This document shows, piece after piece, positions 9,357 through 17,740 of a stretch of DNA of 64,000 bases. The position numbers and the translations under genes are program-made. A model generated the notes under the pieces. That model ran no database searches. It was given only the letters and a program-made list of their open reading frames with translations, and had not been told where the DNA came from. Position 1 is the first letter of the stretch. Each line of letters opens with the position of its first letter. This DNA is from Hyphomicrobiales bacterium (GTDB lineage Bacteria; Pseudomonadota; Alphaproteobacteria; Rhizobiales; Rhizobiaceae). Location: positions 276,206 through 340,205 of the forward strand of contig UCGV01000006.1 of NCBI GenBank assembly GCA_900471925.1, given 5' to 3'.

Positions 9357-10655
9357 ATGGACAATCTGGAGCCTGGCAAAGAGACCGGTTCTGTAACGGG
9401 TGCCAATGCCGACCTGGCTGCGGTGCTGGCTGTCGGCAAGCGGAGCAGGGGGCGTCGTTGGCGCGGGCGCCTCATCGTTCTGTTGCTCCTGATCCTCGCT
9501 GGTGCCGCCGCCGCCTATTTCTACTCGGGCCGCAGCCGCGCCGAAGTGAGCTATACGACCCAGCCGGCCAAGCGTGGAGACCTGACGGTACTCGTCACGG
9601 CCACCGGTTCTGTCCAGCCGACGGAGCAGGTGGATATATCGAGCGAATTGTCGGGCACGATGCGCGACGTCAATGTCGATTACAACAGCACCGTCAAGGC
9701 GGGCGATGTTCTCGCCGTCCTCGACACGAACAAGCTGGAAGCCGACGTCAAAAGCTCGCGTGCCAAGCTGAACTCGGCAAAGGCCAACGTCGTCAAGGCG
9801 AATGCCGATCTGCAGTCGGCCGCGACCTCGCTCGAACGCCTGAAAAGCCTTGTCAAAGGCAATGTCACGACCCAGCAGAGCGTCGATGACGGAACCTATA
9901 AGTATGACTCGGCCGTTGCCGCCAAGGATATCAACGAGGCCGAGGTGCTGGCCTCGGAGGCCGACCTGCAGCTCGCTGAAGTCAATCTCGCCAAGGCAAA
10001 GATCGTCTCGCCGATCGACGGCGTGATCCTGACGCGCTCCGTCGATCCGGGCGCCACGGTCGCCGCCTCCTTGTCGGCGCCTGTTCTTTTCACCATTGCC
10101 GGCGATCTGAAGAAGATGGAGCTGCAGGTGGATGTCGATGAGGCCGATGTCGGCCAGATCGCCGTCGGCCAGAAGGCGAGCTTCACGGTCGATGCTTATC
10201 CGGATCGTACCTTCCCGGCCGTCATCGAGCAGATCCGCTTCGCCTCCGAAGTCGTCAACAATGTCGTCACCTACAAGGCTGTTCTTACGGTTGATAACGC
10301 CGACCTGCTGCTGCGCCCCGGCATGACGGCGACGGCCGATATCACCGTCGAGGCCGTCAAGGATACGCTGATGGTGCCGAATGCCGCCCTTCGTTACGCT
10401 CCCCCGCAGGCGGAGGGGCGCGGCGGTCGCGGTATCTTCAGCCTGTTCCGTGCCCCGCGTCCGCCGCGCAGCGGCGGTGGCGGTGACGCCAAACTGACCG
10501 GCACGCAGCGCCGCATCTTTGTGCTGCGCAACGGCCACCCGGCACCTGTGGTGATCCAGGTCGGTTCCTCGGATGGCCAGTTCACGCAGGTCACCTCGGG
10601 AGAACTGACCGACAAGGATGCTGTGATCACCGATGCCTCGGCGCGGACGAACTGA
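9357..10655 (+). CDS. MacA-like periplasmic adaptor (HlyD family)
   Basis: A 432-residue membrane-fusion protein. One N-terminal transmembrane anchor lies at about residues 36-56 after an Arg-rich stretch. It is followed by a lipoyl/beta-barrel region (PTEQVDISSELSGTMRDV), a long coiled-coil hairpin rich in Ala and Lys (about 125-195) and the beta-barrel. Such adaptors link an inner-membrane ABC exporter to an outer-membrane channel. CGAGGA lies 4 bases before the start. The next two genes are its ATPase and permease. A Pro/Arg/Gly-rich insert near residues 345-380 is unusual in length and may be a flexible linker. No TolC-like gene is in the window. Export substrate unknown. Confidence 0.88.
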   Translation: MDNLEPGKETGSVTGANADLAAVLAVGKRSRGRRWRGRLIVLLLLILAGAAAAYFYSGRSRAEVSYTTQPAKRGDLTVLVTATGSVQPTEQVDISSELSGTMRDVNVDYNSTVKAGDVLAVLDTNKLEADVKSSRAKLNSAKANVVKANADLQSAATSLERLKSLVKGNVTTQQSVDDGTYKYDSAVAAKDINEAEVLASEADLQLAEVNLAKAKIVSPIDGVILTRSVDPGATVAASLSAPVLFTIAGDLKKMELQVDVDEADVGQIAVGQKASFTVDAYPDRTFPAVIEQIRFASEVVNNVVTYKAVLTVDNADLLLRPGMTATADITVEAVKDTLMVPNAALRYAPPQAEGRGGRGIFSLFRAPRPPRSGGGGDAKLTGTQRRIFVLRNGHPAPVVIQVGSSDGQFTQVTSGELTDKDAVITDASARTN

Positions 10656-10664
10656 CGGGAGCCG

Positions 10665-11384
10665 ATGATGGAACGCCCGCCGCTTCTCGAATTCAGGCAT
10701 GTCTCGAAAATCTATGGCGAGGGCGATGCGGCCATCCGCGCGCTCGACCGCGTCGATCTTACGATCCGCACGCATGAATTCGTTGCGATCATGGGGCCGT
10801 CCGGCTCCGGCAAATCGACGGCCATGAACATTCTCGGCTGCCTCGATGTGCCGACCTCTGGCGACTATGTCTTCCAGGGCATTTCCACCAGCGGCTTCGA
10901 CCGTGGCCAGCTGACGCTGCTGCGCCGACATATGCTGGGTTTCGTTTTCCAGGGCTTCAACCTGTTGCCGCGCACCTCGGCCGTCGAAAATGTCGAACTG
11001 CCGCTGATCTATCGTGGCATGGCGGTCGGCGAGCGGCGCAAGCGGGCGAGAGAAGCTTTGGGCCTTGTCGGACTGTCGGGCCGGGAGCATCACAAGACGC
11101 AGGAACTCTCCGGCGGCCAGCAGCAGCGCGTGGCGATCGCCCGCGCCATCGTCACCGAGCCGGCTCTGCTGCTCGCCGACGAGCCGACCGGCAATCTCGA
11201 TACAAAGACCAGCATGGAGATCATGGATCTGATGACGCGCCTCAACCGCGAGCAGGGCATCACCATCGTCATGGTCACGCACGAACCTGACATTGCCGCC
11301 TATGCGGGGCGCCTGCTGCGCTTCGTCGATGGCAAACTGGAAACCGAGGCGGCGCATCAGCGGAGGGCGGAACATGTTCTTTGA
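10665..11384 (+). CDS. MacB/LolD-type export ABC ATPase
   Basis: A 239-residue ATPase with Walker [10 protein letters not shown], signature [14 protein letters not shown], Walker [13 protein letters not shown] and switch histidine in VMVTHE. These are the marks of the type VII (MacB/LolCDE/FtsE) ABC class. In Escherichia coli MacB the ATPase is fused to the permease (648 residues); here it is a separate protein. Two tandem ATGs (10665 and 10668) are equally possible. The gene ends 11 bases inside the permease, suggesting coupled translation. Confidence 0.9.
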   Translation: MMERPPLLEFRHVSKIYGEGDAAIRALDRVDLTIRTHEFVAIMGPSGSGKSTAMNILGCLDVPTSGDYVFQGISTSGFDRGQLTLLRRHMLGFVFQGFNLLPRTSAVENVELPLIYRGMAVGERRKRAREALGLVGLSGREHHKTQELSGGQQQRVAIARAIVTEPALLLADEPTGNLDTKTSMEIMDLMTRLNREQGITIVMVTHEPDIAAYAGRLLRFVDGKLETEAAHQRRAEHVL

Positions 11385-12576
11385 AACGCTGAAGCTCGCT
11401 CTGCGCGCCATCAGCCGCAATCTGCTGCGGTCCTTCCTGACCGTGCTCGGCGTCGTCATCGGTGTCGCCGCCGTCATCGCCCTTGTCACCATCGGCAACG
11501 GCACGACGGCTCAGGTCTCGACGGAGCTCTCGCGCCTCGGCACCAACATGCTCTTCGTGCGCCCCGGCCAGTTCGGTCCCGGCCGCGCCAGCTCCGAGGC
11601 GCGGCGGTTCTCGCTGAAGGATGTCGCGGCGATCCGTGACCAGGTCTCGGGCCTGCGGGCAGTCGCACCGTCAAACCAGTCGACTGCAACCGTCATCTTC
11701 GGCGGTCAGAACCATTCGACCACCGTATACGGCACGACCAACGACTATTTTATTGCGCAGGATTGGGATCTGGCGCTCGGTCGTGAGTTTACCCCGGCAG
11801 AGGAGCGCGGCCAGTCACGCTGCATTATTGGCGAGACAGTACGCGAACAGCTTTTCGGCGCCGCCGATCCGACCGGCCTGCAGATCCGCGTCGGCAAGGT
11901 GTCCTGCCCGGTCATCGGCGTGCTCGCAAAGCGCGGCCAGTCCGGCATGGGCACCGATCAGGACGATGTAGTCATCATGCCGGTCAAGGTCTTCCAGCGC
12001 CGTATCAGCGGCAGTTCCAACGTGCCGACGATTCTCATCTCGGCGCGCGACGGCGTTTCGACGTCGAAGGTGCAGGCCGATGTCGAAAACCTGCTGCGCG
12101 AACGCCGCAAGATCATTCCCGGTCGTCAGGACGATTTCAACGTCAACGACATGACACAGATCGCCGAGGCCATGACTGGTACCACGACGCTGTTGACCGG
12201 GCTTCTCGGCGCCGTCGCTGCCGTCAGCCTGCTCGTCGGCGGCATCGGCATCATGAATATCATGCTGGTCTCGGTGACCGAGCGCACCCGCGAGATCGGC
12301 ATCCGCCTTGCGATCGGCGCCCTCGAAAACCAGGTGCTGACGCAATTCCTCGTCGAAGCCGTCGCCCTGTCCCTGTTCGGCGGCATTGCCGGCATCATGC
12401 TGGGGCTTGGGCTTGCCTATACCGCGGTCAGCTTCCTCAACGTGCCCTTCGTCGTCAGCCCGCTCATCATCTTCGTCGCCTTCGTCTTCTCGGCAGCGAT
12501 CGGCATGATCTTCGGCTTCTTTCCGGCAAGGCGGGCCGCGCAGCTCAATCCGATCGAGGCGCTGCGTCACGAATAG
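11374..12576 (+). CDS. MacB/FtsX-type export ABC permease
   Basis: A 400-residue permease with one N-terminal hydrophobic segment (about 18-45), a large periplasmic domain (about 50-270, MacB_PCD type) and three C-terminal segments ending in the FtsX domain with TREIGIRLAIGA and FPARRAAQLNPIEALRHE. This C-terminal motif is very typical of MacB-like exporters. GGAGGG precedes the ATG at 11374, which supports this start over the in-frame codon at 11293. Works with the ATPase upstream and the MacA-like adaptor; candidate roles are export of a macrolide-like compound, a peptide or a lipid. Confidence 0.9.
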   Translation: MFFETLKLALRAISRNLLRSFLTVLGVVIGVAAVIALVTIGNGTTAQVSTELSRLGTNMLFVRPGQFGPGRASSEARRFSLKDVAAIRDQVSGLRAVAPSNQSTATVIFGGQNHSTTVYGTTNDYFIAQDWDLALGREFTPAEERGQSRCIIGETVREQLFGAADPTGLQIRVGKVSCPVIGVLAKRGQSGMGTDQDDVVIMPVKVFQRRISGSSNVPTILISARDGVSTSKVQADVENLLRERRKIIPGRQDDFNVNDMTQIAEAMTGTTTLLTGLLGAVAAVSLLVGGIGIMNIMLVSVTERTREIGIRLAIGALENQVLTQFLVEAVALSLFGGIAGIMLGLGLAYTAVSFLNVPFVVSPLIIFVAFVFSAAIGMIFGFFPARRAAQLNPIEALRHE

Positions 12577-12617
12577 GCAGCGCGTGGTCGGAAATATGCT
12601 CGCGCGACGCAGGGCTT

Positions 12618-12673
12618 TGATATATCACGATTACTTGCCCTCGGCATCCAACAGTGCCAGTATTGATATATCA
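12618..12673 (+). promoter_or_regulatory. Paired TGATATATCA palindromes, candidate GntR operators
   Basis: The perfect palindrome TGATATATCA occurs at 12618-12627 and again at 12664-12673, the second extended to TTGATATATCAA (12663-12674). Centres are 46 bases apart. Both sit just before the GntR-type gene, whose best start (12696) is 22 bases past the second copy. Paired perfect palindromes in front of a GntR gene fit autoregulation; the binding protein is inferred. Confidence 0.55.
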
Positions 12674-12695
12674 ATGCGAAGACGGATTCGCCCGC

Positions 12696-13310
12696 ATGCA
12701 GGAATCGCTAAGCCATCTCGCCTATCTGGCGCTTGAGCACGCTGTCGTGACGCTGGCTTTGGCGCCGGGCGCGATGGTCACGGAAAAGCAGCTCATCGAT
12801 CTCGCGGGCCACGGGCGCACGCCGGTGCGCGAAGCGATCCAGAAGCTCGCCTGGCAGGGCCTGATCGTGGTCAAGCCGCGCGTCGGTCTGCAGATTGCGG
12901 AGATCAGCGCCGAAGACCATGCCAATGTCATGCAGGTGCGCCGCAAGCTGGAGCCGATGGCGGCAGCGCTGGTTGCGGACGCTGCCAACGAAGAGCAGCG
13001 CTCTCGGCTCGTCGGCTGCGCCCGCGCGATGGAAGAGTGCGCCGCCAGCGGTGATCTCCAGGGCTTTTTCGCTGCCGACAAGGCGTTTGACGAAATCCTC
13101 GAGGATGCCTGCCCGAACCGGTTCATCACTGCGGCACTCGGGCCGGTCCAGACCCATTCCCGTCGTCTCTGGTTCAAGACCGCCAATCCCGAGCGCATGG
13201 ATCGCTCCATCGCGCATCATGTCGCGGTCATCAGGGCCATCCATCAGGGTGAGGTCGAGCAGGCGCGCGAAACCATGGCCGACCTCATCGACTATCTGAT
13301 CCAGAAATAA
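12696..13310 (+). CDS. GntR family regulator, FadR/FCD type
   Basis: A 204-residue regulator from ATG 12696 (an in-frame ATG at 12654 would add 14 residues but would place the palindromic operator inside the gene). Winged helix-turn-helix in residues about 20-65 (GRTPVREAIQKLAWQGLI is the recognition region) and an alpha-helical FCD ligand/metal domain after it, with conserved Asp and His residues (FAADKAFDEILE, AHHVAVIRAIHQGE). FCD regulators respond to small organic acids or sugar acids. Its target is unclear: upstream lies the export system, downstream the convergent fpr gene. Confidence 0.88.
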   Translation: MQESLSHLAYLALEHAVVTLALAPGAMVTEKQLIDLAGHGRTPVREAIQKLAWQGLIVVKPRVGLQIAEISAEDHANVMQVRRKLEPMAAALVADAANEEQRSRLVGCARAMEECAASGDLQGFFAADKAFDEILEDACPNRFITAALGPVQTHSRRLWFKTANPERMDRSIAHHVAVIRAIHQGEVEQARETMADLIDYLIQK

Positions 13311-13311
13311 A

Positions 13312-13335
13312 AACGGCCCCGTTTCCGGAGCCGTT
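13312..13335. terminator. Shared terminator hairpin between convergent genes
   Basis: AACGGC (13312-13317) pairs with GCCGTT (13330-13335), with an inner CCG/CGG pair and a TTTC loop. It lies between the GntR gene and the convergent fpr gene. On the minus strand the 3' flank is TTTTTATT, so it should work best for fpr. Confidence 0.6.
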
Positions 13336-13358
13336 GTTGGGAGCCATTGTTTGTCGGG

Positions 13359-14171
13359 TCAGCCGACGAAGGCGCGTTCGATCACGAATTGGGCAGGCTT
13401 GCTGTTGGCGCCTTCTTCGAGGCCTGCCTTTTCCAGCAGTTCCTTGGTGTCCTTCAGCATGGCGGACGACCCGCAGATCATGCCGCGGTCAGTTGCCGGA
13501 TCGATGGGCGGAACGCCGAGATCGGTGAAGAGCTTGCCGGAAGCGATCAGGTCGGTGATACGGCCGCGATATTCGAAGTCTTCGCGGGTCACGGTCGCAT
13601 AGTGGCGCAGCTTGTCGCCGACGACTTCCTGGAGAAGTTCGTCATTGCGGATCTCGTGAACAAGATCGAAGCCGTATTTCAGCTCGGAAACCTCGCGCGC
13701 CGTATGGGTGAGGATGACCTCGTCGAACTTTTCATAGGTCTCCGGATCGCGGATGAGGCTTGCGAAAGGCGCAACGCCCGTGCCGGTGGAGAACATGTAG
13801 AGGCGCTTGCCGGGGGTCAGCGCATCGAGAACCAGTGTGCCCGTCGGCTTCTTGCGCATCAGTACCTGGTCGCCCGGCTTGATCGCCTGAAGATGCGAGG
13901 TCAGCGGACCGTCCGGCACCTTGATGGAGAAGAATTCCAGCTCCTCGGCCCAGGCCGGGCTTGCGATCGAATAGGCGCGGAAAATCGGCTTGCCTTCGAC
14001 CATCAGGCCGATCATCGCAAACTCGCCCGAGCGGAAACGGAAGCCATCTGGCCGGGTCATCGTGAAGCGGAAGAGCCGGTCTGTATAATGCGTCACGCTC
14101 AGTACCGTCTCGGCATAGACGCCGGCGGGAATGGCGGAGGCGAATTCTTCGGTCTTTGCAGGAGCGTTCAT
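13359..14171 (-). CDS. fpr: Ferredoxin/flavodoxin-NADP reductase
   Basis: A 270-residue FAD protein. FAD-binding segment RAYSIASPAW (FAD motif RxYS), nucleotide-binding segment MFSTGTGVAPFASLIRDP, and the C-terminal ICGSSAM followed by an aromatic-poor tail, as in bacterial subclass II reductases. It transfers electrons between NADPH and ferredoxin or flavodoxin, supporting redox balance and iron-sulfur work. I take the ATG at 14171 (MNAPAKTEEF) because this gives the usual family length; an ATG at 14318 would add 49 residues with no similarity to the family start that I can see. Its upstream gap is shared with the divergent pcs gene. Confidence 0.9.
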   Translation of the reverse strand: MNAPAKTEEFASAIPAGVYAETVLSVTHYTDRLFRFTMTRPDGFRFRSGEFAMIGLMVEGKPIFRAYSIASPAWAEELEFFSIKVPDGPLTSHLQAIKPGDQVLMRKKPTGTLVLDALTPGKRLYMFSTGTGVAPFASLIRDPETYEKFDEVILTHTAREVSELKYGFDLVHEIRNDELLQEVVGDKLRHYATVTREDFEYRGRITDLIASGKLFTDLGVPPIDPATDRGMICGSSAMLKDTKELLEKAGLEEGANSKPAQFVIERAFVG

Positions 14172-14418
14172 TTCGATATCGGGCTCGTCGTTCTCAACGT
14201 GATTATCTGATGCGAGGCAGATATTACAAAACCTCGCTAAATTAAAGGCAATCCATTCCATCGCAGGGCTGGGGCGCGAAATATGCATGTCACCCTCAGT
14301 ATTTCCGGCTGGTAGCAAACCATCGCTTTTGCGCTGGCTAACCTGTTCAAAGGATGCATATTAAGCGAAAAACGACGCCCCGCCTCGACGCGGGCGCGAC
14401 AGGTGGTTACGGGGGAAC

Positions 14419-15144
14419 ATGAAAATCTTCAATTACAAGCGCGTTCCTTACGCGGAGATGCGCGCATTCTCCGTCCATATTCTGACGGCCTCCGGCTCGT
14501 TTCTCGCATTTCTCGGTGTGGTTGCCGCTGCCGAGCACCGTTTCGTAGACATGTTCTGGTGGCTGGGGCTGGCGCTTCTGGTCGATGGCATCGATGGCCC
14601 GATTGCCCGCAAGGTGCGCGTCAAGGAAGTCCTGCCGAACTGGTCCGGCGATACGCTCGACAACATTATCGACTACGTGACCTACGTTCTTCTGCCGGCC
14701 TTCGCGCTCTACCAGAGCGGCATGATCGGCGAGCCCTGGTCCTTCGTCGCCGCCGGCATGATCGTCGTCTCCAGTGCCATCTACTATGCCGATATGGGCA
14801 TGAAGACGGAGGAATATTTCTTCTCGGGCTTCCCCGTCGTCTGGAACATGGTGATCTTCACGCTCTTCGTCATGCATGCGAGCGAGATGACTGCCTTTAT
14901 CGTCGTCCTGGTGTCGGTAGTCCTCACCTTCCTGCCGATCAATTTCCTGCACCCGGTGCGGGTCCAGCGTCTGCGCCCGCTCAATCTCGGAATTTTCCTG
15001 CTCTGGTCGGCGCTCGGCGCCTATTCGCTGGTCATGCATTTCGACATGCCGCAATGGGCCGTCGTTCTCTTCATCGTGAGCGGCATCTATCTTTACGTCA
15101 TCGGTGCCGTGCTCCAGTTCTTCCCGGCGCTCGGACGCAAGTGA
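14419..15144 (+). CDS. pcs: Phosphatidylcholine synthase
   Basis: A 241-residue membrane enzyme that makes phosphatidylcholine directly from CDP-diacylglycerol and choline, a pathway typical of rhizobia and other host-associated bacteria. The CDP-alcohol phosphotransferase motif is visible as DGIDGPIAR with the later GDTLDNIIDY, giving the DG-x2-AR-x(n)-G-x3-D-x3-D pattern. About eight hydrophobic segments cover the chain. CGGGGGA lies 4-10 bases before the ATG. Phosphatidylcholine matters for membrane properties and plant interaction in these bacteria. The quinone oxidoreductase gene follows after 10 bases and may be cotranscribed. Confidence 0.94.
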   Translation: MKIFNYKRVPYAEMRAFSVHILTASGSFLAFLGVVAAAEHRFVDMFWWLGLALLVDGIDGPIARKVRVKEVLPNWSGDTLDNIIDYVTYVLLPAFALYQSGMIGEPWSFVAAGMIVVSSAIYYADMGMKTEEYFFSGFPVVWNMVIFTLFVMHASEMTAFIVVLVSVVLTFLPINFLHPVRVQRLRPLNLGIFLLWSALGAYSLVMHFDMPQWAVVLFIVSGIYLYVIGAVLQFFPALGRK

Positions 15145-15154
15145 GGTGAGCAGA

Positions 15155-16135
15155 ATGGCAAAGACGAAGGCGGTTTCTTTCTCCAGAAACGGTGGCCCTG
15201 AAGTTCTCGAATATGTCGATATCGATCTGCCGTCGCCTGCCGAGGGGCAGGTACAGATCCGCCAGGAAGCGGTCGGCCTGAATTTTATCGACGTCTATTT
15301 TCGTGACGGCACCTACAAGGCGCCGCATCTGCCCTTCGTTACCGGCAAGGAAGCCGCCGGCACCGTGACCTCGGTCGGTCCCGGTGTCACGGATTTCACC
15401 GTCGGCGACCGCGTTGCCTACGCAAGTGCCGATGGCGCCTATAGCGTCGAGCGCAATATCGACACGAAACATCTGGTCAAGGTGCCAGAAGGCATCAGCC
15501 TGGAAACGGCCGCCGCCATGATGCTGAAAGGCATGACGGCCGAATATCTCCTGAACCGCACCTTCAAGGTCGGTCCTGAAACCGTGCTGCTCTTCCATGC
15601 CGCGGCGGGCGGTGTCGGCCTCATTGCCGGCCAGTGGGCCAAGATGCTCGGCGCCACGGTTATCGGCACGGCAGGTTCCGCAGACAAGGTGCAACTGGCT
15701 CTTGAGCATGGCTATGACCATGTCATCAACTACAAGACCGAAAATTTCGCCGAACGCGTGCGGGAAATCACCGGCGGCAAGGGTGTGGACGTGGTCTATG
15801 ACTCGATCGGTCGTGACACCTTTCCGCAATCGCTGGATTGCCTCAAGCCGCGCGGCCTCTTTGCCTCTTTCGGTCAATCCTCTGGCGCGATTGAGAATTT
15901 CACCATGGCGCATCTCGCCCAGAGGGGCTCGCTCTATGCCACGCGCCCGACGCTCTTCACCTACATCGCGTCGCGCCAGGAGCTTACCGATTGTGCAAAC
16001 CATCTATTTGATGTTGTGCGCAGCAACAAAGTCAGTATCAATATCAATCAAACCTATCCGCTGCGTGAGGTTGGGCGGGCCCACGCGGATCTGGAAACAA
16101 GAAAAACAACCGGAACGACGCTGCTGATACCATGA
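15155..16135 (+). CDS. NADPH:quinone oxidoreductase family protein
   Basis: A 326-residue zinc-free medium-chain dehydrogenase/reductase. Nucleotide-binding loop AAAGGVGLIAGQWAK near residue 148 and the GroES-like N-terminal domain (RDGTYKAPHLPFVTGKEAAG) are clear. It reduces quinones or other enones with NADPH in the cytoplasm. No zinc-binding cysteines are visible. I use the ATG at 15155, preceded by GAGGTGAG; the longer reading from 15104 lies inside pcs. Gene order pcs-oxidoreductase suggests a short operon. Confidence 0.9.
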   Translation: MAKTKAVSFSRNGGPEVLEYVDIDLPSPAEGQVQIRQEAVGLNFIDVYFRDGTYKAPHLPFVTGKEAAGTVTSVGPGVTDFTVGDRVAYASADGAYSVERNIDTKHLVKVPEGISLETAAAMMLKGMTAEYLLNRTFKVGPETVLLFHAAAGGVGLIAGQWAKMLGATVIGTAGSADKVQLALEHGYDHVINYKTENFAERVREITGGKGVDVVYDSIGRDTFPQSLDCLKPRGLFASFGQSSGAIENFTMAHLAQRGSLYATRPTLFTYIASRQELTDCANHLFDVVRSNKVSININQTYPLREVGRAHADLETRKTTGTTLLIP

Positions 16136-16174
16136 GATCCGAACGGACCGGTCGGCAGAAGAAATGAGGGGAAC

Positions 16175-17740
16175 GTGTCGCCATTGAATGTGCCGGCTTT
16201 CGGCGCGTTACTATCGGTACAGAAGCTGACGAAGTTCTTCGGTAGCTTTGCCGCCTGCAACGAAATCGATCTCGATATAGCGCCGGGCGAAATTCATGCG
16301 CTTCTCGGCGAAAATGGCGCAGGCAAATCCACACTGGTCAAGATGCTCTTCGGCGTTCTGGAGCCGACGGACGGGCAAATCCTCTGGGAGGGCAGGCCGG
16401 TCACGATTACCTCGCCCGGCGAAGCCCGCAAGCTCGGCATCGGCATGGTCTTCCAGCATTTCTCGCTGTTCGAGGCCCTGACCGTCGCCGAAAACATCGC
16501 TCTTTCCCTGGATGACAGCATACCGATCGGCAAGATAGCCGAGGAGGCGAGGGCGCTGTCGCAGGCCTATGGCCTGCCGCTCGATCCGCATGCCCATGTC
16601 GCCGATCTCTCGGTCGGCGAACGCCAGCGCATCGAAATCGTCCGCGCCCTGCTGCAGAATCCCAAGCTCATCATTCTCGACGAACCGACCTCGGTGCTGA
16701 CGCCGCAGGAAGCCGACAGGCTCTTCGAAACCCTCTTCAAGCTACGCGCCGAAGGCCGCTCCGTTCTCTATATCAGCCACCGCCTGGAAGAGGTCCAGCG
16801 CATCTGCGACCGCGCCACCGTGCTGCGCCACGGCCGTGTGACCGGCGCCTGCGACCCGAAGCAGGAAACGCCTGCCTCTCTCGCCCGCATGATGGTCGGC
16901 AGCGAGGTCGCTGCTGTCACCCATCCCGAGCGCAGCGACAAGGGCGAGGTGCAGCTTGCCGTTTCGAACCTCTCGGTCGGCGCGCGCACGCCCTTTGCCA
17001 TGCCGCTGCGCGATGTCTCGTTGACCGTGCGATCAGGCGAAATCCTTGCGATCGCCGGTGTCGCGGGCAATGGTCAGAGCGAGCTATTCGATGCGCTGTC
17101 AGGCGAGTATCCGGTCTCGACTGCCGAAGCTGTCATCATCAGGAAAAAGCCGGTCGGCACACAAGGCATCACAGCCCGTCGTCTGCTCGGTGCCGGTTTC
17201 GTGCCGGAAGAGCGGCATGGTCACGCTGCCGTTTCCGCGATGAAACTCTCCGACAATCTGGTATTGGCCCGCAGCCAGTCTGATCGCAAGGCCTTCCTCG
17301 GCCTCCTTGGCATCATCCGCTACAGCGCGGTAAAGTCAGCGGCACGGCGCATTTCGCAGGCCATGGACGTACGCAAGAGTGGCGATGATCCGGCGGCGGG
17401 CTCGCTTTCCGGCGGCAATCTGCAGAAATTCATCGTCGGTCGGGAACTCGACCGTCAGCCCTCCGTTCTCGTCGTCAATCAACCGACCTGGGGTGTGGAT
17501 GCCGGTGCCGCAAGCCGCATCCGCCAGGCGCTGGTGGATCTGGCGAAAGCCGGGTCGGCAGTCGTCGTCATCAGCCAGGACCTCGACGAGATCTTCGAGG
17601 TGGCGACCGATATCGCGGTGATCTCCGAAGGACGTCTTTCCCGGCCCTATGCGGCCGGCGAATTGACGCGCGAAAAGATCGGGCTGCTGATGGGTGGCCT
17701 GCATGAAGCCAGGCATGCGGAGGCTGCTGATGCGCATTGA
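16175..17740 (+). CDS. BMP-type (nucleoside-like) ABC importer, double ATPase
   Basis: A 521-residue protein with two ATPase halves. The first has Walker A GENGAGKST, signature LSVGERQRIEI and Walker B LIILDEPTS; the second has a degraded Walker A (GVAGNGQSE) and signature SGGNLQKFIVGRE, as in RbsA-like proteins and the YufO/NupO class. The start is GTG at 16175 with GAGGGG seven bases upstream. It energises the two permeases that follow; the BMP-family binding protein at the end of the operon points to nucleosides or purine derivatives as ligand. Confidence 0.9.
   Translation: MSPLNVPAFGALLSVQKLTKFFGSFAACNEIDLDIAPGEIHALLGENGAGKSTLVKMLFGVLEPTDGQILWEGRPVTITSPGEARKLGIGMVFQHFSLFEALTVAENIALSLDDSIPIGKIAEEARALSQAYGLPLDPHAHVADLSVGERQRIEIVRALLQNPKLIILDEPTSVLTPQEADRLFETLFKLRAEGRSVLYISHRLEEVQRICDRATVLRHGRVTGACDPKQETPASLARMMVGSEVAAVTHPERSDKGEVQLAVSNLSVGARTPFAMPLRDVSLTVRSGEILAIAGVAGNGQSELFDALSGEYPVSTAEAVIIRKKPVGTQGITARRLLGAGFVPEERHGHAAVSAMKLSDNLVLARSQSDRKAFLGLLGIIRYSAVKSAARRISQAMDVRKSGDDPAAGSLSGGNLQKFIVGRELDRQPSVLVVNQPTWGVDAGAASRIRQALVDLAKAGSAVVVISQDLDEIFEVATDIAVISEGRLSRPYAAGELTREKIGLLMGGLHEARHAEAADAH

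Noticed and set aside
9306..11504. A 732-codon open frame on the minus strand
   Set aside because: Antisense to the MacA-like and ATPase genes; no recognisable motif and an amino-acid pattern typical of a shadow frame.
10665..12576. A broken full-length macB with a frameshift
   Set aside because: The ATPase ends with a stop after a complete domain, and the permease has its own ribosome site and start; separate subunits are common in this class.
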